This document shows, in pieces, positions 22,454 through 31,243 of a DNA stretch of 34,711 nucleotides. The stretch covers positions 1-34,711 of the forward strand of contig DAOTVZ010000138.1 of assembly GCA_034436045.1 (NCBI GenBank). Direction: 5' to 3'. The notes below the pieces were generated by a model. That model was not told the origin of the DNA. It ran no database searches and saw nothing but the letters and a program-made list of their open reading frames with translations. Both the position numbers and the translations under genes were made by a program. Positions within the stretch are counted from its first letter, which is position 1, and each line of letters starts with the position of its first letter. Origin of the DNA: H111-94 sp034436045 (GTDB taxonomy: Bacteria; Chloroflexota; Ktedonobacteria; Ktedonobacterales; Ktedonobacteraceae).

Positions 22454-25400
22454 ATGTCATCCCAAGGGTATATGCGATTCCCAACTATTCACCAGGATCG
22501 TATCGTATTTGTTGCTGACGATGATCTCTGGTCTGTCTCCAGCGAGGGTGGGCGAGCTGAGCGTCTGACGGCCGGGGTTGGACGCGCCAGCCACCCGCGT
22601 TTTTCTCCCGACGGTCAACTGCTGGCATTTGTGGGGAGAGAAGAGGGGGCGAGTGAAGTCTTCGTGATGCCTGCTCAGGGGGGGCAGTCGCGTCGTATCA
22701 CCTTCGATGCTGATTTCTGTCAGGTGGTGGGCTGGTCGCCCGATGGTCGATATATCCTGTTTTCCAGCAGTATGGGCCAGTTTACCAGCCATTATTCCCA
22801 GATTTATGCGGTCAGTCCCCAGGGCGGTTTACCACAGTTGGTACCCGTCGGGATGGCCAGCGCTATCTCGTATGGCCCTCATGGTGGTGTGGTCGTGGGA
22901 CGCAATATAGAGGAACCGGCCCATTGGAAACGCTATCGGGGCGGACGTGTCGGCCATCTCTGGTGTGACACGACTGGTGATGGCACCTTCCGGCGTTTGC
23001 TTCAGTTGGATGGGAATATCGCTGACCCGTGCTGGGTGGGCGAGCGTATCTATTTTCTCTCTGACCATGAGGGAGTGGGTAATCTCTATTCATGTACTCC
23101 ATTGGGCGAAGACCTGCGCCGCCACAGTGACCTGCACGACTTTTACGCGCGCCAGCTTTCGAGCGATGGTCAGCGCCTGGTCTTCCAATCGGGAGCCGAC
23201 CTCTTCGTGTTTGACCCGGAACTTGACCTGGTACGTCGCCTTGAGATTGATTTACCCAGTCAGCGTACACAGCGTAACCGCAAGTTTGTGCCTGCCGACT
23301 ACTACCTGGATACCCTGGCTCTTCATCCTCAAGGCCATGCTGTTGCCTTGACGACGCGCGGCAAGGCATTTACGATGAGTAATTGGGAAGGAGCGGTGAT
23401 TCAGTATGGCAAACCGGATGGTGTGCGTTATCGCTTCTTAGAATGGTTGAACGATTGTCGGCGTCTGATTGCCATTTGCGATGAGCCGGGAAGAGAAGTA
23501 TTGACCATTTTTGATCCCCAAAATGGGTATGAACCGGTACTGTTAAGCGACCTCGATATTGGGCGTGTGGTGGAAATGGCTGTTTCACCAACGCACGATC
23601 TGGTGGCTATTGCTAACCATCGTTATGAACTCTTGCTGGTCGAAGTCAATACGGGCCGTTATGTGCAACTGGATCGCTCTGATTATGCCCGCATTCATGG
23701 CCTTGCCTGGTCGCCGGATGGACAATGGCTGGCCTATTGTTTTGCACTCAATAATCAGCGTCAGGCCATTAAGCTAGCTCACTTAGAGACCGGTGAAACC
23801 TACCAGGTAACAGAGCCAGTTCTGGGCGATTTCTCGCCCTCGTTTGATCCTGAAGGAAAGTATCTGTACTTCCTGGGCAAGCGTGTCTTTAACCCGGTGC
23901 GCGATCAGTTGCAGTTCGATTATGGTTTCCCACGAGGGGTGTTGCCCTATGCGATCATGTTGCGGCGTGATCTGCGCTCGCCGTTTGTCTTGCAAGCCCG
24001 CCTGGAGAGCGAGATGGAAGAAGCATTGCGTCTTCAAAAGAAGCAGAGCAAAGGAGAGAAAGGCGCGGATAGCGAGGGCGGCGATACTGCTGAGGGGGGG
24101 CGTTCTGCTGAGAGCAACAGTAATGAAGCTGCGACGAAACGGCCAAAGGTTGTTATTGATCTGGAAGGTATCACCGAGCGCGTGGTTCCGTTTCCGGTTA
24201 AAGAGAACAACTATTATGCGATTCAAGGTATTAAAGGAAAGGTGCTGCTGCTCAGTGTGCCTAATGAGGGCAGATTACACATGCCCCATGAGACGTCTGG
24301 CCCGAAAGGCGTGATCGAGAGCTATGATTTAGAGACATTGCGCTTGGAGCGCCTGATCGAGAACGTCAGTGACTTTAGTTTTACGCTCTCGCGTGATGGG
24401 CGCTTCATGGTCTATTTCTCACGCTACCGTGCCCGTGTAGTCAAAGTCGGTGAGAAGCCACCTAATGGTGATCAGGCGGGCCGCGAAAGTGGCTGGCTTG
24501 ATCTAGGGCGCGTGAAAGTCTCGGTGCAGCCTCTGGCGGAGTGGAAACAAATGTTTGCCGAGGCATGGCGATTGCAACGCGAACAGTTTTGGGATGAGGA
24601 TATGTCGGGTGTGGATTGGGATGCCATCTATCGACAGTATGCGCCTCTGGTCGAGCGGGTCGGCTCCCGTTCGGAACTTTCGGACCTCATCAAAGACCTG
24701 CAAGGTGAGCTTGGTACGTCGCATACGCAGGAGTACGGCGGTGAATATCGGCGCGGTAATAATTATCATCAAGGCTACCTGGGCGTAGATTGGCGCTACG
24801 ATGCTGAGACGCAGCGCTATCGGATCGCGCATATCGTGCGCGGCGAGCCATCGGATTTCGAGGCCACCTCGCCGCTGGCCTTGCCGGGTATCAACGTTGC
24901 TGAGGGTGATGCTGTCTTAGCGATCAATGGTCAGCGCATCACTGCTGATCGAACACCGCAGGAGCTACTGGTTAATCAGGCAGACCGTGAAGTGCAATTG
25001 CTGATTGAGTCGGCGGAGACAAAGGAATTGCGGCTGGTGACCGTGACGGCGCTCTTCGATGAAGCGGATGCGCGCTACCGCGAGTGGGTGAATCGCAATC
25101 GCAAGCTGGTGCATGATCTTTCAGATGGGCGTGTTGGCTATATTCATGTCCCTGATATGAGTGCGCAAGGCTTTGCGGAGTTTCATCGTAGCTATCTGGC
25201 AGTATATGATATGCCCGCGTTGATTATTGACGTGCGCTGGAATCATGGTGGGCATGTCTCCGAGCTATTGCTGGAGAAACTGGCACGTCGTCGTCTCGGC
25301 TATTCTTTCTCGCGCTGGGGGCGACCGGAGCCATATCCTGAAGAGTCGCCTCGTGGCCCGATGGTGGCGCTGGTCAACGAATACACCAGTTCCAATGGCG

Positions 25401-25741
25401 ATATCTTCAGCCATAGCTTCAAGCTCATGGGGCTTGGGCCGCTGGTTGGTATGCGAACCTGGGGCGGCGTCATCGGTATCTCACCGCAGCATCGGTTGGT
25501 TGATCGTACGGAAACCACGCAGCCAGAATATGCTAACTGGTTCAAGGATGTAGGCTGGAATGTCGAAAATCACGGTACCAACCCCGATATTGAGGTCGAT
25601 ATTGCGCCACAAGACTTTGTGGCGGGCCGCGACCCACAAATAGAACGCGCTGTACGTGAGGCTCTGCGCCTTATCGAAGAATATCCCACCCTGGAACCAA
25701 AACCGGGCGAGCGCCCGTATCGTGGACGTCCGCGCAATTGA
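22454..25741 (+). CDS. Tricorn protease homolog (S41 family)
   Basis: This 1095-residue protein has tricorn architecture. N-terminal beta-propeller repeats (about 1-310) contain RASHPRFSPDGQLLAFVG and VGWSPDGRYILFSS. A second propeller (about 310-640) includes HGLAWSPDGQWLAYCF, and a helical C1-like region follows near 690-760. A PDZ-like domain (LPGINVAEGDAVLAINGQRI, about 815-850) precedes an S41 catalytic domain with GRVGYIHVPDMSAQGFAEF, IIDVRWNHGGHVSELLLEKL and EYTSSNGDIFS (Ser979/Ser980 region). Tricorn degrades peptides released by the proteasome or other proteases in the cytoplasm. A charged, low-complexity insertion of about 40 residues sits near 525-565. No signal peptide is seen, and an AAGGAAGA site precedes the ATG. 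Confidence 0.92.
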   Translation: MSSQGYMRFPTIHQDRIVFVADDDLWSVSSEGGRAERLTAGVGRASHPRFSPDGQLLAFVGREEGASEVFVMPAQGGQSRRITFDADFCQVVGWSPDGRYILFSSSMGQFTSHYSQIYAVSPQGGLPQLVPVGMASAISYGPHGGVVVGRNIEEPAHWKRYRGGRVGHLWCDTTGDGTFRRLLQLDGNIADPCWVGERIYFLSDHEGVGNLYSCTPLGEDLRRHSDLHDFYARQLSSDGQRLVFQSGADLFVFDPELDLVRRLEIDLPSQRTQRNRKFVPADYYLDTLALHPQGHAVALTTRGKAFTMSNWEGAVIQYGKPDGVRYRFLEWLNDCRRLIAICDEPGREVLTIFDPQNGYEPVLLSDLDIGRVVEMAVSPTHDLVAIANHRYELLLVEVNTGRYVQLDRSDYARIHGLAWSPDGQWLAYCFALNNQRQAIKLAHLETGETYQVTEPVLGDFSPSFDPEGKYLYFLGKRVFNPVRDQLQFDYGFPRGVLPYAIMLRRDLRSPFVLQARLESEMEEALRLQKKQSKGEKGADSEGGDTAEGGRSAESNSNEAATKRPKVVIDLEGITERVVPFPVKENNYYAIQGIKGKVLLLSVPNEGRLHMPHETSGPKGVIESYDLETLRLERLIENVSDFSFTLSRDGRFMVYFSRYRARVVKVGEKPPNGDQAGRESGWLDLGRVKVSVQPLAEWKQMFAEAWRLQREQFWDEDMSGVDWDAIYRQYAPLVERVGSRSELSDLIKDLQGELGTSHTQEYGGEYRRGNNYHQGYLGVDWRYDAETQRYRIAHIVRGEPSDFEATSPLALPGINVAEGDAVLAINGQRITADRTPQELLVNQADREVQLLIESAETKELRLVTVTALFDEADARYREWVNRNRKLVHDLSDGRVGYIHVPDMSAQGFAEFHRSYLAVYDMPALIIDVRWNHGGHVSELLLEKLARRRLGYSFSRWGRPEPYPEESPRGPMVALVNEYTSSNGDIFSHSFKLMGLGPLVGMRTWGGVIGISPQHRLVDRTETTQPEYANWFKDVGWNVENHGTNPDIEVDIAPQDFVAGRDPQIERAVREALRLIEEYPTLEPKPGERPYRGRPRN

Positions 25742-25773
25742 TACGATAGGATTTCCATATCCAGAATCGGCAA

Positions 25774-27078
25774 TTACACCCCTGTGGGTTTTACGCATCG
25801 TCCGGCAACCCATACCTGTGTGATTACCTCGCTACCAGCACCGAAGCATAAGACATCGAGCAGATCTTGTTCTGTCCAGTATTGCAGCGTTGGGTGGGTA
25901 AGGTCGATGGCGATGAAATCGGCCTGCATGCCGGGAAAGATATCGCCGCTCTTGATGCCGAGCGCTCTTGCCCCGTTGCGCGTGCCATAGGTGAGCAGTA
26001 GCGTGCCGGGCGCTGCTTGCTCATCAGCGATCAGCACGCGGCGGCGCTGGTAGCGCATACGGGCCGTGTATTCGGCCCAGCGCAATTCTTCCAATGGGTC
26101 GAGGCGCGTATTGCTGTCCGAGCCGATAGCGAGCGGGATAGCGGCCTTGAGCAGTTCAGCGTAGGGAGCAATACCATCACCTAAATCGCCTTCCGTAGTT
26201 GGGCAGACGCAGACGGTGGCCCCTGTTTGTTGCAGTAAGGCTATTTCATGCGCGTCGGCGTGAGTGGCGTGAATGACAGTGGTGAGGGGACTCAGCGCCT
26301 CAAAGCGTTCCAGTAACTCGATAGGACGACAATGATAAGTCTGTAAGCATTGCTCGACTTCGGCAAGCTGCTCGTCAGCATGAACGTGCAAGGGCAAACT
26401 GTGCTGACGGCTGTAGCTGGCGATGGCGCGAAACCATTGCTTCGGTACGGCACGCACGGAATGTGGTGCCACTCCTACCAGCGTGCCGCTTAAGCGCAAT
26501 GCCTCGATACGCTCAAGATAGGTCTCCACTGAGGCATCACAGAAGCGTCGTTGCCCCTCTTCCGGCACTTGACCAAAACCACCCTGCGCGTAGGCTGTCA
26601 TTAACATGACCACGCGGATGCCAGCTTCACGTCCGGCCTGGATGATGGCCTCGGCCATTGCGTTGGGTGAAGCATAAGGTGTGCCGTCAGGTTGATGATG
26701 AACATAGTGGAACTCGCCAACGGTCGTGTAACCGGCAGCCAGCATCTCGCGGTAGGTCTGTAAGGCAATGGTATAGAGTCCTTCGGGTGTCAATTGTTGG
26801 GCGGCAGTGTACATGGCGTGTCGCCATGACCAGAAGGTATCCCTTTGTGAGATAGCTCGATGTGTGTGACCACGCAAGAGACGCTGAAAAACATGGCTAT
26901 GCGTGTTGACAAAGCCCGGCAGAAGCGCGATCCCTGGCAGTTGTTCAACGTCGTCATTAGCACAATGTTCATCGCGTTCTGTGATAGCGTGAATGGTGCC
27001 GTCGTCATTGAGCGCAATAAGCCTGTTACGCTGAAGCTTCTGTGCTGTATAGACATACTCTGGTGCAAGATAACGCAT
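25774..27078 (-). CDS. hutF: Formimidoylglutamate deiminase
   Basis: This 434-residue amidohydrolase converts N-formimino-L-glutamate to N-formyl-L-glutamate and ammonia in histidine degradation. GFVNTHSHVFQRLLRG holds the metal ligands His60 and His62. GEFHYVHHQPDG is a HutF signature. HVHADEQ, VIHATHADAHE and IGSDSNTRLDPLEELR supply the other metal-binding and catalytic residues. Guanine-deaminase-like amidohydrolases are the nearest alternatives, but the EFHYVHHQ block favours HutF. No hutH, hutU, hutI or hutG gene is nearby. The gene converges on the tricorn gene with a 32-bp gap and is divergent from the sigma factor gene; the promoter is at 27108-27137. Confidence 0.88.
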   Translation of the reverse strand: MRYLAPEYVYTAQKLQRNRLIALNDDGTIHAITERDEHCANDDVEQLPGIALLPGFVNTHSHVFQRLLRGHTHRAISQRDTFWSWRHAMYTAAQQLTPEGLYTIALQTYREMLAAGYTTVGEFHYVHHQPDGTPYASPNAMAEAIIQAGREAGIRVVMLMTAYAQGGFGQVPEEGQRRFCDASVETYLERIEALRLSGTLVGVAPHSVRAVPKQWFRAIASYSRQHSLPLHVHADEQLAEVEQCLQTYHCRPIELLERFEALSPLTTVIHATHADAHEIALLQQTGATVCVCPTTEGDLGDGIAPYAELLKAAIPLAIGSDSNTRLDPLEELRWAEYTARMRYQRRRVLIADEQAAPGTLLLTYGTRNGARALGIKSGDIFPGMQADFIAIDLTHPTLQYWTEQDLLDVLCFGAGSEVITQVWVAGRCVKPTGV

Positions 27079-27107
27079 AGCTACACCCCTGTTTTGATTT
27101 TTATTTC

Positions 27108-27137
27108 ATTGTACATCGTGATAGAGAGTTAGCTCAA
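27108..27137 (-). promoter_or_regulatory. Promoter of hutF
   Basis: Minus-strand TTGAGC (27137-27132) and TACAAT (27113-27108) have an 18-base spacer. The ATG at 27078 lies about 30 bases downstream of the -10 box. Confidence 0.6.
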
Positions 27138-27259
27138 TGAAACTTGCATGCAATAAAAAGAAAAATGTGCAATAATTCATAGTAACCCTCCTGTTTTTCT
27201 GGCATACTCCGGGAAAGAAAGGCCAGGAGTAGCCAGTTAGAGGCCTGGTATGGGGGAGT

Positions 27260-27287
27260 TTGAGACAAAAGACCGCTCGTATACATT
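27260..27287 (+). promoter_or_regulatory. Possible promoter of the sigma factor gene
   Basis: TTGAGA (27260-27265) and TACATT (27282-27287) are 16 bases apart. An alternative, self-recognised sigma-ECF promoter cannot be excluded, since the upstream GTAACC near 27181 and the sequence around 27203 resemble such elements only loosely. Nothing else is visible in the 258-bp gap 27079-27336. Confidence 0.35.
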
Positions 27288-27336
27288 AGTTTATTTGTGG
27301 GATCAGCACCATCTAGCTGACTGGTAATGGGGTTAC

Positions 27337-27921
27337 ATGAACGTCATACAGGATGAGGTTCAACTAGTCAATGCGGCCTGCCAGGGGTCGATAGAAGCGT
27401 TTGAGGCTCTGGTGGTTCGTTATGAGCCGCGTATCAGGCGAATGATCTATGGTTTAACGCAAGATGTCTATTTGACGCAAGACCTTTGCCAGGAGACATT
27501 CCTGGCCGCGTATCGAGCTTTGCCACATGTGAGGGAAGAAAACTTGCATTTCGCTCCCTGGCTTTACCGCATTGCGCTGAATCAGGTACGCAGCGAGTGG
27601 CGGCGACGTAAGCATGTAACTCTGGTTCCATTTTCCACGTCCTCCGATGAAGATGATGAAACCTGGAGTGAGGCCCGTGAGGATTTGCTGGTCAGTGAGG
27701 AACGTTTTGAGGAGCAGATTGCCTACCGTGATCTGGTTGGGCGTGTGCTGGCGCAGTTGCCGACCGCCTCTGCTGCTTGCCTGCTCCTGGACGCGGAAGG
27801 CTTCACCTACCACGAAATTGCTGAGATGTTGCGAGAGACGTTACCGGCCATACGCAGCCGTCTTGCCCGTGCGCGGCAAGCATTTCAGCGTATTTATTCA
27901 GGATTGGAGCAGGAAGAGTAA
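27337..27921 (+). CDS. Sigma-70-family RNA polymerase factor (extracytoplasmic-function type)
   Basis: This 194-residue protein has region 2 at about 20-90, with EAFEALVVRYEPRIRRMIYG, QDLCQETFLAAYRAL and FAPWLYRIALNQVRSEWRR. A Ser/Asp/Glu-rich linker follows (~100-125), then region 4 at about 130-185 with LPTASAACLLLDAEGFTYHEIAEML and an R-x-RLARAR recognition helix. It lacks regions 1 and 3, so it belongs to the ECF sigma class that switches on a small regulon after an external signal. A GGGG tract seven bases before the ATG is the only ribosome-site candidate. The stop codon is two bases from the next gene's start, so it is translationally linked with the membrane protein downstream, the likely partner. 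Confidence 0.9.
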   Translation: MNVIQDEVQLVNAACQGSIEAFEALVVRYEPRIRRMIYGLTQDVYLTQDLCQETFLAAYRALPHVREENLHFAPWLYRIALNQVRSEWRRRKHVTLVPFSTSSDEDDETWSEAREDLLVSEERFEEQIAYRDLVGRVLAQLPTASAACLLLDAEGFTYHEIAEMLRETLPAIRSRLARARQAFQRIYSGLEQEE

Positions 27922-27923
27922 CT

Positions 27924-29264
27924 ATGACAGAAGATGCGCCCGATATATGGAATGACGATCTGGCAGCACAGCAGCGTCGGCTCCTGCATGATTTTCTTCT
28001 GGAAGGGGAGCGAATGGTCCCTCCTACCACCAATCGCATTCTCGCATCTCTGCACCAGGGGCGACCATCTGCTCTGGAAGAAGAGCAAGTAGTTAAACAC
28101 ACCCCTGTTACTCCACTACCACTATCTCCCGAATTTGCCAGACCTGCCAGGATTGTGCAGCGCCAGCATACCCCTTCCCGGCGGAGTAATCTTTTTTCAT
28201 TGCTGGCAGCGGCGGCCCTGGTACTGGTTTTTCTCGCGGTGTTTAGTTTCTTGAAAACTCCCTCGCCCCAAACGAGTACAGGTACTACACGCGCGCAGAC
28301 GATGTATGCCACCTCTGCCACGTGGTCTTCTGTGCTGGTGAGCTATGAACTCAACGGGCATTTTGTGATTGCCAATTATGATCCGCTCAATGGTCATGCG
28401 GCGATACTGGCCTCTCTCCCCAATACATCAGCAGCGCTGGAAAGCGTTGCACATAATGGCGATGAGTTGCTTTATGCAGTGTATGCTCAGTCGAAAACCT
28501 CGTATATACTACTCACTCCTTCTTCGAGGCAGGTGCTCTATACTGTTTCTGGGCAAGGCGGTAACGCGATCTGGAGTACAGATGACCAGCGTGTGTTTAT
28601 CAGCACGCCTGATGGCATTGTCCAGGTTAATGTGGAAACCGGGGCCGCAAGTATCGTCTCACCTTTGCTGCATCCGGTCGCGTTATCGTTGACAAATGCT
28701 TATCTGCAATACTACCGCAATGGATATCTTTATGTGTTTGTCAGTGCCGATGGTATAACGGGTAGTCTGGAACGTGTTGACCTCGCGGATGGCATGGTGC
28801 AGACGGTAACACATTGCGAGAGTACCGGTCATTTCTGGCTTAGCCCTTATGATAATCATCTCTACTACACATGTGTGGGGGGAAACGAGCTGTACGCGGT
28901 CAATAATGACGGGAGTGATCCGCGTATCTTACGCACTCAGGCCGGGTCGGTGGTGGGCTATGCTGCTGATGGTGCTCTCATGATGCTATCTGCTACCGAC
29001 GGTGTCTTCCAACTGGTGAAGTTGGGAGCAACACCTTCACAAGATCAGGTACTGGTGAACGATGTTGCCCCCCATACACTGATCGTCGATGTGGTAGATG
29101 CAGCACTTGCGCCCTATGGCAATGCGCTGGTTGTGAAGGCCAGCATGGTGAATGGTCAGGTTCTCTGGTATGATAATGTTGCAAACGGCACCCGGCACAT
29201 GATAGCTCTGCCCTCAGCTATGACCTCGATCAAGGTTTTTGGGTGGGATCGTTTACTCGTATAG
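27924..29264 (+). CDS. Single-pass membrane protein with predicted extracellular beta-propeller, sigma factor partner
   Basis: This is a 446-residue protein. Residues 1-88 are cytoplasmic and hydrophilic, 90-110 is one membrane helix, and ~120-446 lies outside. The outer part contains repeated strand patterns such as NYDPLNGHAAILASLP, WSTDDQRVFISTPDGIVQVN and ELYAVNNDGSDPRIL, typical of a WD40/TolB-like propeller. I do not recognise a named family. Its gene starts two bases after the sigma factor, which is the usual place for an anti-sigma factor. However, the cytoplasmic part has no zinc HxxxCxxC anti-sigma motif. I infer that it holds the sigma factor at the membrane and senses an external signal through the propeller; this is not shown by sequence alone. 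Confidence 0.75.
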   Translation: MTEDAPDIWNDDLAAQQRRLLHDFLLEGERMVPPTTNRILASLHQGRPSALEEEQVVKHTPVTPLPLSPEFARPARIVQRQHTPSRRSNLFSLLAAAALVLVFLAVFSFLKTPSPQTSTGTTRAQTMYATSATWSSVLVSYELNGHFVIANYDPLNGHAAILASLPNTSAALESVAHNGDELLYAVYAQSKTSYILLTPSSRQVLYTVSGQGGNAIWSTDDQRVFISTPDGIVQVNVETGAASIVSPLLHPVALSLTNAYLQYYRNGYLYVFVSADGITGSLERVDLADGMVQTVTHCESTGHFWLSPYDNHLYYTCVGGNELYAVNNDGSDPRILRTQAGSVVGYAADGALMMLSATDGVFQLVKLGATPSQDQVLVNDVAPHTLIVDVVDAALAPYGNALVVKASMVNGQVLWYDNVANGTRHMIALPSAMTSIKVFGWDRLLV

Positions 29265-29316
29265 CTACACTGATACCGTTCTCTCCGCAGCCTTGCTTTT
29301 CCTCATCCAGATATTC

Positions 29317-30429
29317 TCAGTTGGCATTGACACCGACCGGTTTTTTGCCGTTGCGCTTGCGCCTGGGCGTGACAGCTTTTGTTTTCTCGGTGCGTTTATT
29401 GTCCGGCGTATCTTCTTGAGGGCCAGTCTCTTCCGCTATTACTGCGCCGTCATCTGACGGTGAGGGTGATGAAGCTGGCGGCTCCGGCTGTTGCTCTTCC
29501 TCCGTCATGGCTGACTGTTCGGCGGACGTAGCCTCGATGGATACCATATTCTCTTCCAGGTTTTCTTCTCTGGTGGGTGCTGGCAAAGATATGGCGTGAA
29601 GTTGTGCGTCGGTTGCCAGTTCTTGAGGAGGCGGCGTGAGTAATAAATTGCTGTTACGACGCAGGCCTGGTGTGCGCGGCTGCGTGATGTCGATTTCGAG
29701 ATTGAGCTGTGTGGTGGCATCATAAGTGGTGGTATAGAGCTGCGCGATGGTCAGACTGCGCGCTCCGAGTAAATTGGCACCAGTCAATATAGTGCCGTTG
29801 AGATCGGTGACGAGCAGGTTGGCTTCAACCAGAGTGGCATTGCGCAGATCAGCACCGGTCAGGTTAGCACCGGCCAGGTCAGCGCCCGTCAGATTAGCAC
29901 CGGCCAGGCTGGCATTGCTCAGGTCTGCCATGAACAGGTTGGCATGGGCCAGGTTGGCATTGCGCAGGTCGGCTCTGTGCAGGTAACGATGCGAAAGATC
30001 CCGATGTGAGAGATCGACTCCACGCAACTGTGGGGGACGCCAGGGATGACGCTCGTTCTGAATGGTTGGCATATCTTCTACATAAGGTAAGCGCGCCAGT
30101 TCATGCTCAATGCGTGAGCGCTGTTCCGCAGTATAGTATTGCCTCTGTAGTTCCTCAACACGTTGCGCATCCCGGCTTTCCCATGCTTTCCACTCATTGT
30201 AGATGTGCTGAGTCTGCTCTGCAAGCTTCTTTTCTAAATCCCGTCCCAGCTTCTCCTGCTTAATCTGCCACTGCTGTTGCTGTATCTCCTGTGTACGCTG
30301 CCATGCCTGTTGTTGTATCTGTACCTCATGCAAGCGACGACGTTGAGATCGCCAGAGCAACGTCGCGGTAATAAGAACCAGCAGGGCGCTGGCGACGCCT
30401 CCGATGAGCAGCATTACAACCATATCCAT
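29317..30429 (-). CDS. Membrane-anchored pentapeptide-repeat protein
   Basis: This is a 370-residue protein. A short N-terminus leads into one membrane helix (~4-25), then a Gln/Glu/Arg-rich segment likely to form a coiled coil (~30-115). About seventeen A(D/N)Lxx pentapeptide repeats follow (~136-224), for example LAHANLFMADLSNASLAGAN. The last ~140 residues are disordered, first Glu/Ser/Pro-rich and then basic (PRRKRNGKKP). Pentapeptide repeats fold as a right-handed beta helix and often bind proteins or mimic DNA; no function is known here. The open frame extends upstream to 30591, but the ATG at 30429 follows a GGGAAG site and directly starts the membrane helix. The repeat array gives a visible 15-bp periodicity in the DNA near 29780-30000. 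Confidence 0.85.
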   Translation of the reverse strand: MDMVVMLLIGGVASALLVLITATLLWRSQRRRLHEVQIQQQAWQRTQEIQQQQWQIKQEKLGRDLEKKLAEQTQHIYNEWKAWESRDAQRVEELQRQYYTAEQRSRIEHELARLPYVEDMPTIQNERHPWRPPQLRGVDLSHRDLSHRYLHRADLRNANLAHANLFMADLSNASLAGANLTGADLAGANLTGADLRNATLVEANLLVTDLNGTILTGANLLGARSLTIAQLYTTTYDATTQLNLEIDITQPRTPGLRRNSNLLLTPPPQELATDAQLHAISLPAPTREENLEENMVSIEATSAEQSAMTEEEQQPEPPASSPSPSDDGAVIAEETGPQEDTPDNKRTEKTKAVTPRRKRNGKKPVGVNAN

Positions 30430-30610
30430 GTCGTTTTCTTCCCTCGCCGTATACTGATCGTTCTCTATCCTGTTAAATACAACGAAACTGAACAACTGTG
30501 TAACGGACGCTGCGACGATAGTGCTATCTCTACTACGAGAGGAACACAAGAATAGCCACGCTGATAACCAGCTTGGTATAAACTGATACACAAGGATTGG
30601 ATGATTTTTG

Positions 30611-30640
30611 TGGACGGCTGCGCGGAGAAAGGGATATAAT
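30611..30640 (+). promoter_or_regulatory. Promoter of the DUF971 gene
   Basis: TGGACG (30611-30616) and a perfect TATAAT (30635-30640) have an 18-base spacer. The leader is about 80 bases. The rest of the 295-bp divergent gap (30430-30724) shows no gene. Confidence 0.5.
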
Positions 30641-30724
30641 TGAGCGCAGGGTGACGCTCATCCCTTCCCGCCGGACGCTTTGAAGACAGGTCGATAGAGG
30701 CAGAAAGAATAGGAGATGATAGAG

Positions 30725-31066
30725 ATGAAGCAATATAGTGATGCGGTACCTACTTCATTTTTGCTGGATGAGGAGAACCGCCGTCTAATTTTAACATGGA
30801 GCGATGGACACGAGAGCATTCATAGCTGGGAGGCGTTGCGTTGGGCCTGTCCTTGCGCCTGGTGTGCAGGCGAAGGTGGCGTGCCAGGTATGTTGCAGAA
30901 CAAGCAGCGTCTAACAGTTGAAGAGACGACCCTGGTGAATCTGCAACCGGTAGGTCGCTATGGCTTGACCCCTATCTGGGAAGATGGGCATAAAACGGGC
31001 ATTTATACCTTTGAGAAGTTGCGTGCCAGTTGTGAATGTGATGAGTGTCGCAAAAAAAGATTTTGA
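30725..31066 (+). CDS. DUF971 domain protein (GBBH-like N-terminal domain)
   Basis: This is a 113-residue single-domain protein. LTWSDGHESIHSWEALRWAC and GRYGLTPIWEDGHKTGIYTF are the two half-repeats of the DUF971 / gamma-butyrobetaine-hydroxylase-N family. Two identical Cys patterns are present, C42-x-C44-x-x-C47 (CPCAWC) and C103-x-C105-x-x-C108 (CECDEC), which could hold a metal or Fe-S cluster. Stand-alone DUF971 proteins occur in many bacteria and are linked by some to Fe-S maintenance, but no reaction is established. The ATG at 30725 is nine bases from an AGGAG site; the ATG at 30716 would abut that site and is less likely. No operon partner is evident. Confidence 0.88.
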   Translation: MKQYSDAVPTSFLLDEENRRLILTWSDGHESIHSWEALRWACPCAWCAGEGGVPGMLQNKQRLTVEETTLVNLQPVGRYGLTPIWEDGHKTGIYTFEKLRASCECDECRKKRF

Positions 31067-31243
31067 AAAGTTTGTCCTAAAGAGCGATGAGAAAAAGCAC
31101 TAATTACTGTTAGCTTCGTCATGATCCTTCGTTGTAGGTAATAAATGGCAGAAGTGGAAGAAGCCTCCTGAGACCGACGTTGGGGGTATGAGCGGAGTCG
31201 GGGGGCCGTAATCTATTTGTTGTATTTTTGTGGAGAAATTGTT

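Noticed and set aside
29747..30000. Regular 15-bp repetition resembling a CRISPR or tandem repeat array
   Set aside because: It is the DNA image of the pentapeptide repeats (A-D/N-L-x-x) of the gene on the minus strand; there are no spacers.
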